DNA of 64,000 nt from Terrisporobacter mayombei (GCF_020748465.1 NZ_JAHZMP010000003.1:124001-188000); one strand, 5' to 3'. Positions 44,240 through 53,456 are shown, counted from the first letter of the stretch. Numbers and translations: made by a program. The notes: generated from the sequence alone by a model not told the origin.

Positions 44240-44794
44240 TTAGACATCTTCTTTCATATAGCTACTTAAAATTTTATCTTCTTTTCCTACTTTCATAACA
44301 AAATAATTAACCAAATATCCCATAGCAATAACCCCAACAAAATCGATTAACAATCTATAAAAAGTAAATTTATACCCTAATGAACTTATTTCAAATAGAA
44401 GAGTAGAAATTTTTATAACGCACCAAGCGTTCATAAAAATAATCACATTAGTAAACTTTACACCTTTTTTTAATAAAACAGCTGTAAATGGAAATGCGGC
44501 ATACATTGGTCCTGCAGCAAAAGCTGCGAAAGTTATGGCGATAGCAATTCCCATAATTCCAGAATCATCGCCCATGTACTTCATCATGGATTCTCTAGAT
44601 ATCCACTCATCCATTAATCCTAGAATAATCATAATAGGTGGTAGTACTGATAACATCTGAAAAAAGCTATCTTTTACACTATTAAATGCCCTCAGACCAG
44701 TATTTTTTTCAAATATAATAACTAAAATAAGAATAATAAAAACAATAAGAAAAAGTTTATATCTCTTTACCAAGTAATAAATTTTCTTCTTCAC
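44240..44794 (-). CDS. ArsP/YraQ-type permease, second half
   Basis: 184 residues with about five membrane segments and the ITFAAFAAGPMYAAFP pattern found in the ArsP_1/UPF0718 permease family, which in other bacteria is a single protein of about 300 residues. The gene begins with GTG overlapping the stop of the preceding permease gene by four bases (GTGA), so the two products probably form one carrier. ArsP members export organoarsenicals; others are uncharacterised. No arsenic regulator is near, so the substrate is left open. Confidence 0.78.
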   Translation of the reverse strand: MKKKIYYLVKRYKLFLIVFIILILVIIFEKNTGLRAFNSVKDSFFQMLSVLPPIMIILGLMDEWISRESMMKYMGDDSGIMGIAIAITFAAFAAGPMYAAFPFTAVLLKKGVKFTNVIIFMNAWCVIKISTLLFEISSLGYKFTFYRLLIDFVGVIAMGYLVNYFVMKVGKEDKILSSYMKEDV

Positions 44795-45270
44795 CCTAAA
44801 ATCACTCCCATAAAGAAGGCAACTACAACTGAAAATAGAAATGCAAAAAAATTTCTATAAAAAGCAGCCTTTTTGCCAATATATTTAGCTTCCAGCGTAA
44901 AAGTCATTATGCCTACAAAAGTTAAAGTTGATACTAATGCTGCTACTTGAGCATAACCCGCCCCACTATTTAATAATGTATTTGCAGTTGAAAATGCTAC
45001 AAAAGTCGGAACCATTACAATAGATCCTACTGCTGCGGAAAATAAAACTCCTAAAAATCCTGATTCATTTCCTATTAATTTTGAAATTGTATTAGTATCA
45101 ATAAAGGCTAACATTAATCCTACAATTACTATTATGTATAAGAATTGAGGCATGATATTTTCAATAGATTTGCAACCTTTGATTAAAGCATTTTTTGTTC
45201 TTTCTTTATTTTTCAAGTAGGATATAAAGCACATTATAGCTGCCAATGTGTATAGAATATATGTTGTCAT
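44791..45270 (-). CDS. ArsP/YraQ-type permease, first half
   Basis: About 159 residues with four to five membrane segments and the AAVGSIVMVPTFVAFSTANT pattern of the same permease family. The ATG at 45270 has AGGAGGGA immediately upstream and is the likely start; the open frame extends to 45333 without a ribosome site. The pair lies 72 bases downstream of pgsA and may be co-transcribed with it. Confidence 0.78.
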   Translation of the reverse strand: MTTYILYTLAAIMCFISYLKNKERTKNALIKGCKSIENIMPQFLYIIVIVGLMLAFIDTNTISKLIGNESGFLGVLFSAAVGSIVMVPTFVAFSTANTLLNSGAGYAQVAALVSTLTFVGIMTFTLEAKYIGKKAAFYRNFFAFLFSVVVAFFMGVILG

Positions 45271-45341
45271 ATAATCCCTCCTAATTTTATGCTTATATAT
45301 AACTATATGAATAAATGTTTTAATACTCTCCAAAAAATATC

Positions 45342-45902
45342 TTATTTATTTGACTTATGCATTTTATAAAAAACAGGTATGTATAGTATAAAAGACATTG
45401 ACATAAATATTCCACACACTAATATTAAGAAGTTTGCTCTATCATTATTCATTCTCTGGAATAACATTAACATAAACATTACTATGTATAATATTGCCGT
45501 ACAAAGCTTTCCAAACCACTTTGCCCCATCTAGTTTCTTGCCTTTTCTAAGCATTATAATTCCCATAATTGCCATAAAGCCTTCTTTTATTATAAACAAC
45601 CCAACTAAATACCACATTAATTTATATTTAAATGATAAAGCGAATACAAGAGCTGCTTGAGTTAACTTATCTGCCAAAGGATCTATAAACTTTCCCCATT
45701 CAGTAATCATATTAAACCTTCTGGCTATAAAACCATCTAAAAAGTCTGTTATTCCAGAAACGCATACTATACCTGCTACAATATAATAATCCTCCACTGA
45801 TGTTGCATTATAATAAACATATAAAAATACAGGTATTAAAATTATCCTAAAATACCCCATTATATTAGGTATTGAAAATACTTCTTTTTTTGAAATTTTC
45901 AT
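45342..45902 (-). CDS. pgsA: CDP-diacylglycerol-glycerol-3-phosphate phosphatidyltransferase
   Basis: About 186 residues from the ATG at 45902, which has AGAAGGTG upstream; an open frame to 45953 lacks a site. The CDP-alcohol phosphotransferase motif D-G-x2-A-R-x8-G-x3-D-x3-D is complete in DGFIARRFNMITEWGKFIDP and the following LAD. It makes phosphatidylglycerol phosphate at the membrane, the first step to phosphatidylglycerol and cardiolipin. A housekeeping pgsA may also exist elsewhere near the usual cinA/recA cluster, which is not in this window. Confidence 0.9.
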   Translation of the reverse strand: MKISKKEVFSIPNIMGYFRIILIPVFLYVYYNATSVEDYYIVAGIVCVSGITDFLDGFIARRFNMITEWGKFIDPLADKLTQAALVFALSFKYKLMWYLVGLFIIKEGFMAIMGIIMLRKGKKLDGAKWFGKLCTAILYIVMFMLMLFQRMNNDRANFLILVCGIFMSMSFILYIPVFYKMHKSNK

Positions 45903-46102
45903 CCTTAAACACCTTCTTTCATTTATTTTCAAATATATTATAAATAATAACACATATTCATATCATACTTGCCTTACATTTACTTTATATAGGTTTATAT
46001 TATTAATGATTATGATATATCATATAATCCTTAGAAAGTTTATATTCATTACCCATAGGGTATAAAAAGAAAGTCAATATTTAAAAAATAAAGGAGATTA
46101 AT

Positions 46103-46564
46103 ATGTGTGATTTTCTCTCTAAAAATAAAGATTTATTTATAAATTCAATTGATAATAATGAAAAAATGCTGACGGATACTTTACATCATGCTCAAAGTAT
46201 ATTCGGATATCTACCAAAAGATGTACAGATTTACATTTCCAAAAAGTTAAATCTTCCTCTTAGCAAAGTGGAAAGTGTTGTTAATTTTTATAGTTACTTT
46301 GTTACTGATCTTAAAGGTAAATACAAGATAAAAATTTGTTTTGGTAATGCTTGTAGCAAGGATAATAGCTCTAGTATTCTTCATGAGTTTGAAAAATTAA
46401 TAGGAATTAAATCTGGCGAAACTACCAAAGATATGAAGTTTAGTTTAGAGTCAGGTGGATGTGTAGGAGTTTGTCGTAGAACACCTATTGTAACTGTAAA
46501 CGGACGAGTTTATGAAAGTGTAACAATTGAAGATATTCCTTCAATCTTAGAAAATTGTAATTAA
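46103..46564 (+). CDS. NuoE/HndA-like [2Fe-2S] thioredoxin-fold subunit, orphan
   Basis: 153 residues. The helical N-terminal part (HHAQSIFGYLPKDVQIYISK) and thioredoxin-like [2Fe-2S] domain have ligands Cys79 and Cys84 (C-x4-C) and Cys120 and Cys124 (C-x3-C), the complete NuoE pattern. Such subunits normally work with a NuoF-type flavoprotein in NADH dehydrogenase, electron-bifurcating hydrogenase or formate dehydrogenase. No NuoF or hydrogenase gene is adjacent, and a terminator follows, so it is solitary here. Confidence 0.92.
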   Translation: MCDFLSKNKDLFINSIDNNEKMLTDTLHHAQSIFGYLPKDVQIYISKKLNLPLSKVESVVNFYSYFVTDLKGKYKIKICFGNACSKDNSSSILHEFEKLIGIKSGETTKDMKFSLESGGCVGVCRRTPIVTVNGRVYESVTIEDIPSILENCN

Positions 46565-46569
46565 TAATT

Positions 46570-46593
46570 AAAGGCTGCTTTATTGCAGCCTTT
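46570..46593. terminator. Terminator after the NuoE-like gene
   Basis: A perfect 9-bp G/C-rich stem (46570-46578 with 46585-46593) with a short T-run follows the NuoE-like stop. Confidence 0.75.
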
Positions 46594-46656
46594 TGAATTA
46601 TATTTGTTATTTTTAATTTATCAAATTATATATTTTAATTTATTTAAAAATATTAT

Positions 46657-48072
46657 TTACCATGCAACATCACTATAAGAATACTTATTAAGTTTTTTAG
46701 AACCTATAAAAAACTCTATTGGATGTGTAAATCCCGAAGCATTTGTTTCATTTGAAGAGCCTGATATTAAGTAACATTTTTCATTATTATAAAACTCATC
46801 ATATGTAGCATCCATTACAAATATACCATAACCTACATATTCTTTTTTAATATATGATTCTACATATTCTCTAGTATAACTTCCATCTGAATTTCGATCA
46901 TTTGTTGTAATTTTATTCTTTTTAAATTTACCTATAGCACTATTTAAATTAGTTAGAGCTGAGTCTATTTCTGTTTGATTAGAGGATGAGTTGTTATAAA
47001 TTTTTTTGGCATAATTTATTGTACTTATAAAAACTGATTTTGTCCCTGATTTGTATTCACCTACATTACTACCTTCTATAGAATTATTGTATAATGAATT
47101 AGCTTGTGAAATAGCCGATTCTAGTTTTGACTTATCTATCGGTTTAATTATATTATCATTAAATAAGCTAATCCCACTTTCTATATCTGTTTTTATATTG
47201 CTTGCATCTTTATAATTAATAAAGTAATCATTTAATAAGTCTTTTCCTTTATTTAATATATTTTGAAGTTTCTCTTTATCTTCTTTAGATATATTTCCAA
47301 TTTCACTTCCCACAGTAGTATTATTGATTAGTGATTCGCCTTCAGAAATACTTTTTTTAATCTGCTCTATTATATCTTTATCAATTATATATTTAAAAGT
47401 TTCAACATCTGTACAGTCTCCATTTTTATTGTACCCTATTATTTTTATATTTGTGCTTTTTGATATGTCTATCTTTCCAGTATATTTAGATGAGTTTTTA
47501 TTTGGGATGCTTCCATCCATTGTATAGTAGTAACTATGGCCAACTGTCATTATCTCATCTAACATTTTTAGCTGTAATGAATCTACATATTTTCCTGGCT
47601 CTATATTTACTTCTGGATTTAGTAATGCCTTGTTTGCTGAATTAATTATTTCTTGTATTTTAGGTGATATATTAGATTTTTGTACAACTTGTACGAATGT
47701 ATCCAAAAATTCATATGCTAAATCTCCATCTATATAAGTTAGAATTTCTAATATTTCCATAAGTAGTTTTTCATTAGCTATATCTAAACTCTGCGCTTCT
47801 TTTAATATGGTAGTTGCTTCTTCTATTTCATTATTTAATATGTATGTCTCTCCTAAATAAATTCTTGCATAAGTACTATTTTTCTTAATTTTTATTGCTT
47901 TTTGGAAAGATAATATTGCATCTTCATATTTCTCATTTGTTAAATAATTTAACCCTCTACCCATATGCTTGTCATAAATTTTAGATGAAAATAGTCCACT
48001 GTACATGATCAAGCCTAATACTATAGCAACTGCCAGTATTATAAATAATTTACATTTATTCTTTTTTTCCAT
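46657..48072 (-). CDS. Membrane-anchored TPR protein with chitobiase-C and FIVAR-like modules
   Basis: 471 residues. A single membrane anchor at about 9-27 is followed by TPR-like helices (about 35-130), a chitobiase/hexosaminidase C-terminal-type module (about 150-230, HSYYYTMDGSIPNKNSSKYT), two FIVAR-like helical modules (about 233-310 and 312-390) and a C-terminal domain with YVESYIKKEYVG. The modules after the TPRs are typical of extracellular glycan-binding or spacer regions, so the protein probably faces the wall. No catalytic motif is visible. GAGGG precedes the ATG. I do not recognise the C-terminal domain. Confidence 0.72.
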   Translation of the reverse strand: MEKKNKCKLFIILAVAIVLGLIMYSGLFSSKIYDKHMGRGLNYLTNEKYEDAILSFQKAIKIKKNSTYARIYLGETYILNNEIEEATTILKEAQSLDIANEKLLMEILEILTYIDGDLAYEFLDTFVQVVQKSNISPKIQEIINSANKALLNPEVNIEPGKYVDSLQLKMLDEIMTVGHSYYYTMDGSIPNKNSSKYTGKIDISKSTNIKIIGYNKNGDCTDVETFKYIIDKDIIEQIKKSISEGESLINNTTVGSEIGNISKEDKEKLQNILNKGKDLLNDYFINYKDASNIKTDIESGISLFNDNIIKPIDKSKLESAISQANSLYNNSIEGSNVGEYKSGTKSVFISTINYAKKIYNNSSSNQTEIDSALTNLNSAIGKFKKNKITTNDRNSDGSYTREYVESYIKKEYVGYGIFVMDATYDEFYNNEKCYLISGSSNETNASGFTHPIEFFIGSKKLNKYSYSDVAW

Positions 48073-48290
48073 CGTTAACCCTCACTTAAAGGTCATGAAT
48101 TTTATAATGCTTTTACATTATACATATAAATAATTATATTTGGTATCATTTATATTAACATAATATATTTTCCATTTAGGTAATTTTATTAGAGGTTAAT
48201 TTTTAAAAATTAACAAAAAAGAATAAAGTCGTCCCATTTTTAATAATTTTTCATAATATAAAGTATCTCGACACTTTTGGAGGATTAAAA

Positions 48291-49523
48291 ATGGATTTTA
48301 TAGACAGCATGATTTCAGAAAGACTGGGCGATTTATCTTTCTTCAATACAGCTACACGATTATACAAATTTGAGAAACTAAAAAAAATGACTAATGATGC
48401 TAAAATAAATAATCCTAATATACCACTTATTAATATGGGAGTTGGTGAGCCTGATAAAATTGCTGACTCTTCAATTGTTGATGTTTTATGTAGAGAATCA
48501 CATAAGAATGAAAATAGATTTTATGCAGACAATGGCATATTAGAGTTTCAGGAAGCAGCTTGTAGATTTATGAAAAATGCATATCATATAGACAATTTAA
48601 CTTACGAAAATGTTATGCATGGTATAGGCTCAAAATCTATTTTAGCCATGATTCCTATAGGTTTTATAAATCCAGGTGATGTTTGCTTAATGACTGTTCC
48701 TGGCTATCCAATTATGGGTACTTATACTAAATTTCTAGGGGGAGAAATCTACAATCTACCTCTTTGTGAAAAAAGCAACTTCTACCCTGACTTAGAAAAT
48801 ATTCCTGAAGATATTTTAAAAAGATCTAAGCTTCTTTATATTAATTATCCGAACAATCCAACTGGACAAATTGCTACTAAAAAATATTATGAATATTTAG
48901 TTGATTTTTGTAGAAAAAATAAGATATTTATAATCTCTGATATGGCTTATGGTACTTTGACTTATGACGATCATAAGCCTCTTAGCATTTTAAGCGTTGA
49001 CGGTGCTATGGATCTTTGTTTGGAAATCCACTCTTTATCTAAAAGCTTTAATATGACTGGTTTTAGAATGGCTTTTGTAGTCGGCTCTCCTAAAACTATT
49101 AAACTTTATTCAACTATTAAAGGTCACACTGACTCTGGACAATTTATTCCTATACAAAAAGCCGCTTCATTTGCTCTTGATAACTATGAAAAATTCATTT
49201 CAGAAAATATAGAAAGATATTCTAGACGTTTTGATTTACTAATTGATGTTCTTAGAAAAGTTGGATTTAAAGTGGAAAAGCCTAAAGGTGGATTTTATCT
49301 TTATGTTCCTATTCCTAAGGGAGCTGGTGATGTAGCCTTTAATAATGCAGAAGATGCTTTTGCTTATATTTTAGATAATGCCATGATATCCACTGTTCCT
49401 TGGGATGATTGTGGTGCTTATTTAAGACTTTCCGTTACTTACGAAGCTTATAGTGAAGAAGCGGAAATGATCTTTATGAAAGAAATTTACAATAGACTAA
49501 CTGCCCTTGATTTAAAATTTTAA
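48291..49523 (+). CDS. dapL: LL-diaminopimelate aminotransferase-like enzyme
   Basis: 410 residues, the length of DapL. Fold-I aminotransferase motifs are NMGVGEPD, YADNGILEFQEAA, NYPNNPTGQIA, the Asp-x-Ala-Tyr cofactor segment SDMAYGTLTYDD and the pyridoxal lysine in SLSKSFNMTGFR. DapL converts tetrahydrodipicolinate to LL-diaminopimelate for lysine and peptidoglycan. Related class I/II aminotransferases are close in sequence; the FFNTATRLYKFEK start and FYADNGI segment favour DapL. It stands alone with its own terminator and no lysine riboswitch visible upstream. GGAGG precedes the ATG. Confidence 0.82.
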   Translation: MDFIDSMISERLGDLSFFNTATRLYKFEKLKKMTNDAKINNPNIPLINMGVGEPDKIADSSIVDVLCRESHKNENRFYADNGILEFQEAACRFMKNAYHIDNLTYENVMHGIGSKSILAMIPIGFINPGDVCLMTVPGYPIMGTYTKFLGGEIYNLPLCEKSNFYPDLENIPEDILKRSKLLYINYPNNPTGQIATKKYYEYLVDFCRKNKIFIISDMAYGTLTYDDHKPLSILSVDGAMDLCLEIHSLSKSFNMTGFRMAFVVGSPKTIKLYSTIKGHTDSGQFIPIQKAASFALDNYEKFISENIERYSRRFDLLIDVLRKVGFKVEKPKGGFYLYVPIPKGAGDVAFNNAEDAFAYILDNAMISTVPWDDCGAYLRLSVTYEAYSEEAEMIFMKEIYNRLTALDLKF

Positions 49524-49526
49524 ATG

Positions 49527-49575
49527 AAAAAATAAGGTGTAAACATTAAAATTATGTTGTTACACCTTATTTTTT
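49527..49575 (+). terminator. Terminator after the DapL-like gene
   Basis: A 16-bp stem (49527-49542 with 49559-49575, near-perfect) ending in T6 lies directly after the stop. Confidence 0.85.
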
Positions 49576-49664
49576 ATTTAATAAATTAATACTACTTCAT
49601 TTTGTTTTAATGCAAACTTTTTTAGGTATATATATTATTATTAATTATTTAGCGGAGGTAGGAT

Positions 49665-50081
49665 ATGCAAAAATATTTTAAGATTTCAACATTTTATCTA
49701 ATTTTAGGATTGGCACTAGGAGTTTTTTATAGAGAGTTTACAAAAATAAATAATTTCACAGGAGTAACCTCTTTGAGTGTAACTCATACACATACGTTAA
49801 TACTTGGATTTATATTTTTTATAATTGTATTATTACTAGAAAAAAACTTTAATATTTCTAATATAAAAGGTTTTAAATCATGGATTATAACTTACAATAT
49901 AGGTCTTCTATATTTAATTTCTACATTAGTCTATAGAGGAATATTACAAGTTAATAATAGTGACTTTGCTGGTCTTAGTCATATATCAGGTCTTGGACAT
50001 GCTATTTTAGGTATATCTTTAGTCTGGTTTGTTGTTATAGTAAATAAAGCTATAAAAAATTATGATAATAAAATTTCATAA
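49665..50081 (+). CDS. DUF2871-family membrane protein
   Basis: 138 residues with four membrane segments. The HTHTLILGFIFF segment carries histidines in the second membrane helix, as in heme-copper-oxidase-like and DUF2871 proteins, and a second His cluster lies in LSHISGLGHAIL. The histidine pattern hints at heme or metal binding, but the family has no known function. AGCGGAGG precedes the ATG. It is a single-gene unit. Confidence 0.78.
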   Translation: MQKYFKISTFYLILGLALGVFYREFTKINNFTGVTSLSVTHTHTLILGFIFFIIVLLLEKNFNISNIKGFKSWIITYNIGLLYLISTLVYRGILQVNNSDFAGLSHISGLGHAILGISLVWFVVIVNKAIKNYDNKIS

Positions 50082-50087
50082 AAAATT

Positions 50088-50137
50088 AAGGTATTATGAG
50101 ATGGAAGTTTTTAATTTTCATCATATAATACCTTTTT
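50088..50137. terminator. Bidirectional terminator
   Basis: A long hairpin (arms about 50088-50106 and 50119-50137 with small mismatches) ending in T5 lies between the converging DUF2871 and coiled-coil genes. Confidence 0.75.
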
Positions 50138-50140
50138 ATA

Positions 50141-51073
50141 TTAAAGACTATTTATAAATTTATCATATTCATTTTTCTTATCATCAATAATTTCATATAA
50201 GCTTTCCTTGCTATCTTTTAATTTTTTTAGAATCATATCAACATCTCTTTGTAATTTACAAATATCATCATAAGAATTACTTATCTGGCTATTCACAGAT
50301 ATATCTGTAAATATATTATCAAAAAATATATCAAAAGTTTTCATTGTAGTAGAAAAATTTAAGCTATCTATATTAATATCTTTTAATTCCTTATTAAAAT
50401 TAGATAATAAATTTGATATTCTTATAAATTGATTTTGAGCTTGATCAACTTTTTCATGCTTTGCCATTGATGAAATAAAGTCTCCGCCAAATAAATCAAT
50501 AGTTCCCCAGTTTTTTGCAGACTGTAATATTTCTTTTGTGTATGAAATCTCTTCATATAAAGTATTTCCAGATCCTATAGATTCTTCAACTTCCTTAAGC
50601 TCTTTAAAATAACTATCCAGTTCTTTTTCCATGCTTAAAATTCTATTTTTCTGATTTGTATCTCCATATATATTTATCAACGATAATTTTGTATCTAATA
50701 ACTCAGCATACCTTTTTTCACAATCTTCTAATGAGCTTAATCTATCCTCTATTCTTAACTTGCTGTTTTTCAATGAAGTAATTCTAGAAGAGCAATTATC
50801 ATATTTAAGTTTTGCTATTAAATATTCCTTTTCTTCTTTCTCTATCTTTTTTTCTTTATTTCTCATAATCGTGCATATAATACTTGATAGGGATATCTTC
50901 TTTAATTTTTCAACATCGTGTAACTCTTTATTTAATATTTCTTCCAGATTTCTCAGTTCACACTCATACATAGAAAACTCTTTCTCCAAATTATTGAGCT
51001 TTTCTTCTAATACTTTTTTCTCTGCAACCTGTTCTTTTATTTGATTTATTTTTATATTTATATCTTTTAACAT
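50141..51073 (-). CDS. Coiled-coil protein of unknown function
   Basis: 310 residues with heptad-rich, highly charged sequence over about 1-135 and again at 150-190 and 270-305. There is no signal peptide or membrane helix. A less repetitive central part contains NWGTIDLFGGDFISSMAKHE, which looks like the conserved core. I do not recognise a family. The coiled coils suggest a structural or scaffold role in the cytoplasm. GGGG lies before the ATG at moderate spacing, and both flanking genes are in separate units. Confidence 0.7.
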   Translation of the reverse strand: MLKDINIKINQIKEQVAEKKVLEEKLNNLEKEFSMYECELRNLEEILNKELHDVEKLKKISLSSIICTIMRNKEKKIEKEEKEYLIAKLKYDNCSSRITSLKNSKLRIEDRLSSLEDCEKRYAELLDTKLSLINIYGDTNQKNRILSMEKELDSYFKELKEVEESIGSGNTLYEEISYTKEILQSAKNWGTIDLFGGDFISSMAKHEKVDQAQNQFIRISNLLSNFNKELKDINIDSLNFSTTMKTFDIFFDNIFTDISVNSQISNSYDDICKLQRDVDMILKKLKDSKESLYEIIDDKKNEYDKFINSL

Positions 51074-51189
51074 AATATGCCCCCTAAAATATATTGACTA
51101 TATTATATACCATTTTTTAACTATACAGCCTTTTTATTATTTTTTCTAATAATGAGTCATCTTAATTTATAAAATTATTAAAATAAAAA

Positions 51190-51217
51190 TCACCCATTCT
51201 AATAAATAGATTGGGTG
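51190..51217 (-). terminator. Terminator after the hemolysin III-like gene
   Basis: An 11-bp stem with one mismatch (about 51190-51200 with 51207-51217) and T-rich minus-strand tail lies just past the stop at 51227. Confidence 0.65.
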
Positions 51218-51226
51218 ACTATAATT

Positions 51227-51874
51227 TTATATTACATATTCAAACACTGAGATAAAGTGACATAAACTCCCTAAGAGTATAAATATATGAAATATCTCAT
51301 GAAATCCTAAATTTCTAAATTTAAGTGCAGGAGGCTTAAGTCCATATATTACTGCTCCTATGGTATAAAATATACCTCCCATAAGTAATAGAAGTATTCC
51401 TCCAAATGGTATAGAGCTATAAAGTGGTTTTATCATAAATACTGATATCCACCCCATGCCTATATATATACAAGTAGATATCCATCTAGGGCAATTAAAC
51501 CAAATCATTTTAAATAGAACGCCACAAACTGCTATTGTAGCAACAACTGTAAATAAAATCCAACCTTTGTGTTCTTTTAATGCAATTAAGCAAAATGGAG
51601 TATATGATCCTGCTATAAGTATAAAAATCATAGAATGATCTAATTTTCTTAAAAATGCAATTACCTTGTCTGGTGCCATTACTAAATGATATGTGGCTGA
51701 TGCTGCATAAAGTAAAATCATACTTATTCCAAATATGATTACTGCAGTTAGATCTATAGCAGATGCACTTGTTAATGTAGTTTTTATTACTAATGCTAAG
51801 AGACCTACAAAAGAAAGAATTGCTCCACCTAAATGAGTAAATCCATTAATAGGTTCCCTAATATATGTTCCCAT
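51227..51874 (-). CDS. Hemolysin III/PAQR-family membrane protein
   Basis: 215 residues with seven membrane segments. Family residues are visible: the first-helix EPINGFTHLGGA with a zinc-type His, SATYHL after the second helix, LDHSMIFILIAGSYTPF, and a C-terminal FHIFILLGSLCHF with two His. These histidines form a metal site in PAQR/YqfA proteins. Despite the name, lysis is not the usual role; membrane lipid sensing or hydrolase activity is proposed. AAGGAGG precedes the ATG. A palindromic operator overlaps the transcription start. Confidence 0.92.
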   Translation of the reverse strand: MGTYIREPINGFTHLGGAILSFVGLLALVIKTTLTSASAIDLTAVIIFGISMILLYAASATYHLVMAPDKVIAFLRKLDHSMIFILIAGSYTPFCLIALKEHKGWILFTVVATIAVCGVLFKMIWFNCPRWISTCIYIGMGWISVFMIKPLYSSIPFGGILLLLMGGIFYTIGAVIYGLKPPALKFRNLGFHEIFHIFILLGSLCHFISVFEYVI

Positions 51875-51895
51875 TAAATACCTCCTTATTTCTTG

Positions 51896-51950
51896 TCGGT
51901 CAATCGACCGATAATAATTTTATTGTAACTCTAATAACAATAAAAGTCAA
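51896..51950 (-). promoter_or_regulatory. Promoter with palindromic operator for the hemolysin III-like gene
   Basis: On the minus strand TTGACT (51950-51945) and TACAAT (51927-51922) are 17 bases apart. About ten bases further on is the palindrome TCGGTCGATTGACCGA (51911-51896), with 6-bp arms and a 4-base centre, at the expected transcription start. In this A/T-rich setting a G/C-rich dyad stands out. A TetR-type repressor would fit; no such gene is adjacent. Confidence 0.7.
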
Positions 51951-51986
51951 CTTACGTAAATAAGTTTTAACATTCTGTTAGCCATT

Positions 51987-53360
51987 TTATATATCTTTTA
52001 CAATATTATTTGCCCATTTCTTAGATAAGGCTCTTGGTACTCCAAATATAAACTTAGCTACTTCCTCTGTATAAGTTAGCGCAACTAAAATATAAATAGG
52101 AACACCTTTGTAAGCAGCTAAGAATGTTAAAGGTAATGATACAAACCACATACATCCCATTTCTAAAGTTAAAGCATATTTAGTATCTCCACCACTTCTA
52201 AGCACGCCTATTATTATAAAGGTATTAAATGTCTTTAATGCCATTAGTACTCCCATTACAATAAATATCTTTTTTATATCTGGTGCAAGACCTGGGCTTA
52301 CACTAAACACTTTTAGAAGTGCTGGAATTGATAAAATTAGCAATCCACCAAAAACTACCCCTGCTAAAGATACTAGTCTGGCAAACTTCTTTGAATAGCT
52401 AACTGCCTTTTCTATATGATCCGCGCCTAATTCATTTCCTATCATAATAGATGATCCAATAGCTATACATACTGATGTCATTATAAAGAAATTTCCTGTA
52501 CTAGATGCAATTTGACTGGCTGCAATAGCTGACGTTCCTGCTTTTGAGTAAGCCACTGCATATAGCACTGTTCCAAATGCCCACAAAGTATCATTAAAAA
52601 ATACAGGTATTGTTTTAGATATAAATGCCTTAAATAAATCTTTATTGATTAATTTTATATCTTTAAGAGTAAATCTTAATTCATAATCATTTTTAATAAA
52701 ATAAACATAACTAACTAACAAGATTAACTCAACTATTCTTGATATAACTGTTGCAAAGGCTGCACCACTAGCACCCAAAGCTGGCATTCCAAATTTCCCA
52801 AATATAAATATATAGTTTAGAATTATATTTAATCCTAATGATATGGAACTGCAAATCATTCCAAGCTTAGGATTTCTAATACTTCTTGAGCCCATACTAA
52901 ATACATTACTAATTGCAATAATAGGATAACAAAATCCTATTATTAAAAAATAGCTTACGGAAATTTCAACTACACTTTCATCAAGAGAAAAGAAATGAAT
53001 TATAAACTTTGGAGAAAAAATTGCCATTGTGGCAAATATTATTCCTAAAATTAAAGCAGATAATGCTCCCAAAGCTGTAATTTTTCTTATATTTGCTTTA
53101 TCATTTTTCCCAAAAAATTGGGCAATAAATAAACCTGCTCCTCCTATAATTCCTGATAAAGCCATATTGTATAGAAAGAAGTATTGATTAGCTATGCCGA
53201 TAGCTGCCACAGATACTTCTCCCAGCCCTCCAACCATAATTGTATCCACCATATTTATTAAAGTTGATAATAAGTTCTGAATTATTATTGGAGTACATAA
53301 GGTAAGCAAGGTCTTATAAAATATTTTGTTTTCTTTGTCTAATTTAAATATGTATTGCAA
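51987..53360 (-). CDS. MATE-family multidrug/cation efflux protein
   Basis: 457 residues with twelve membrane segments in two related halves. The first half has LINMVDTIMVGGLGEVSVAAIGIANQ in outline (start motif V-D-T-I-M-V-G), and the second the paired SMGSRSIRNPK and IGNELGADHIEKA loops. These are the marks of the MATE family, which exports drugs or metabolites in exchange for Na+ or H+. The coupling ion and substrate cannot be deduced. It has a separate terminator upstream and no adjacent regulator. Confidence 0.93.
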   Translation of the reverse strand: MQYIFKLDKENKIFYKTLLTLCTPIIIQNLLSTLINMVDTIMVGGLGEVSVAAIGIANQYFFLYNMALSGIIGGAGLFIAQFFGKNDKANIRKITALGALSALILGIIFATMAIFSPKFIIHFFSLDESVVEISVSYFLIIGFCYPIIAISNVFSMGSRSIRNPKLGMICSSISLGLNIILNYIFIFGKFGMPALGASGAAFATVISRIVELILLVSYVYFIKNDYELRFTLKDIKLINKDLFKAFISKTIPVFFNDTLWAFGTVLYAVAYSKAGTSAIAASQIASSTGNFFIMTSVCIAIGSSIMIGNELGADHIEKAVSYSKKFARLVSLAGVVFGGLLILSIPALLKVFSVSPGLAPDIKKIFIVMGVLMALKTFNTFIIIGVLRSGGDTKYALTLEMGCMWFVSLPLTFLAAYKGVPIYILVALTYTEEVAKFIFGVPRALSKKWANNIVKDI

Positions 53361-53456
53361 AGTTTCACCTCATTTTTCTTTCTTACTTAATACTCTTATA
53401 TTTTTACATATACTTCTTAATAATATCATATTTTTTTAATATTTTGACCATATAAA

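Noticed and set aside
48073-48290. Possible lysine riboswitch before the DapL-like gene
   Set aside because: No conserved lysine riboswitch core; the region is A/T-rich without the expected stems.
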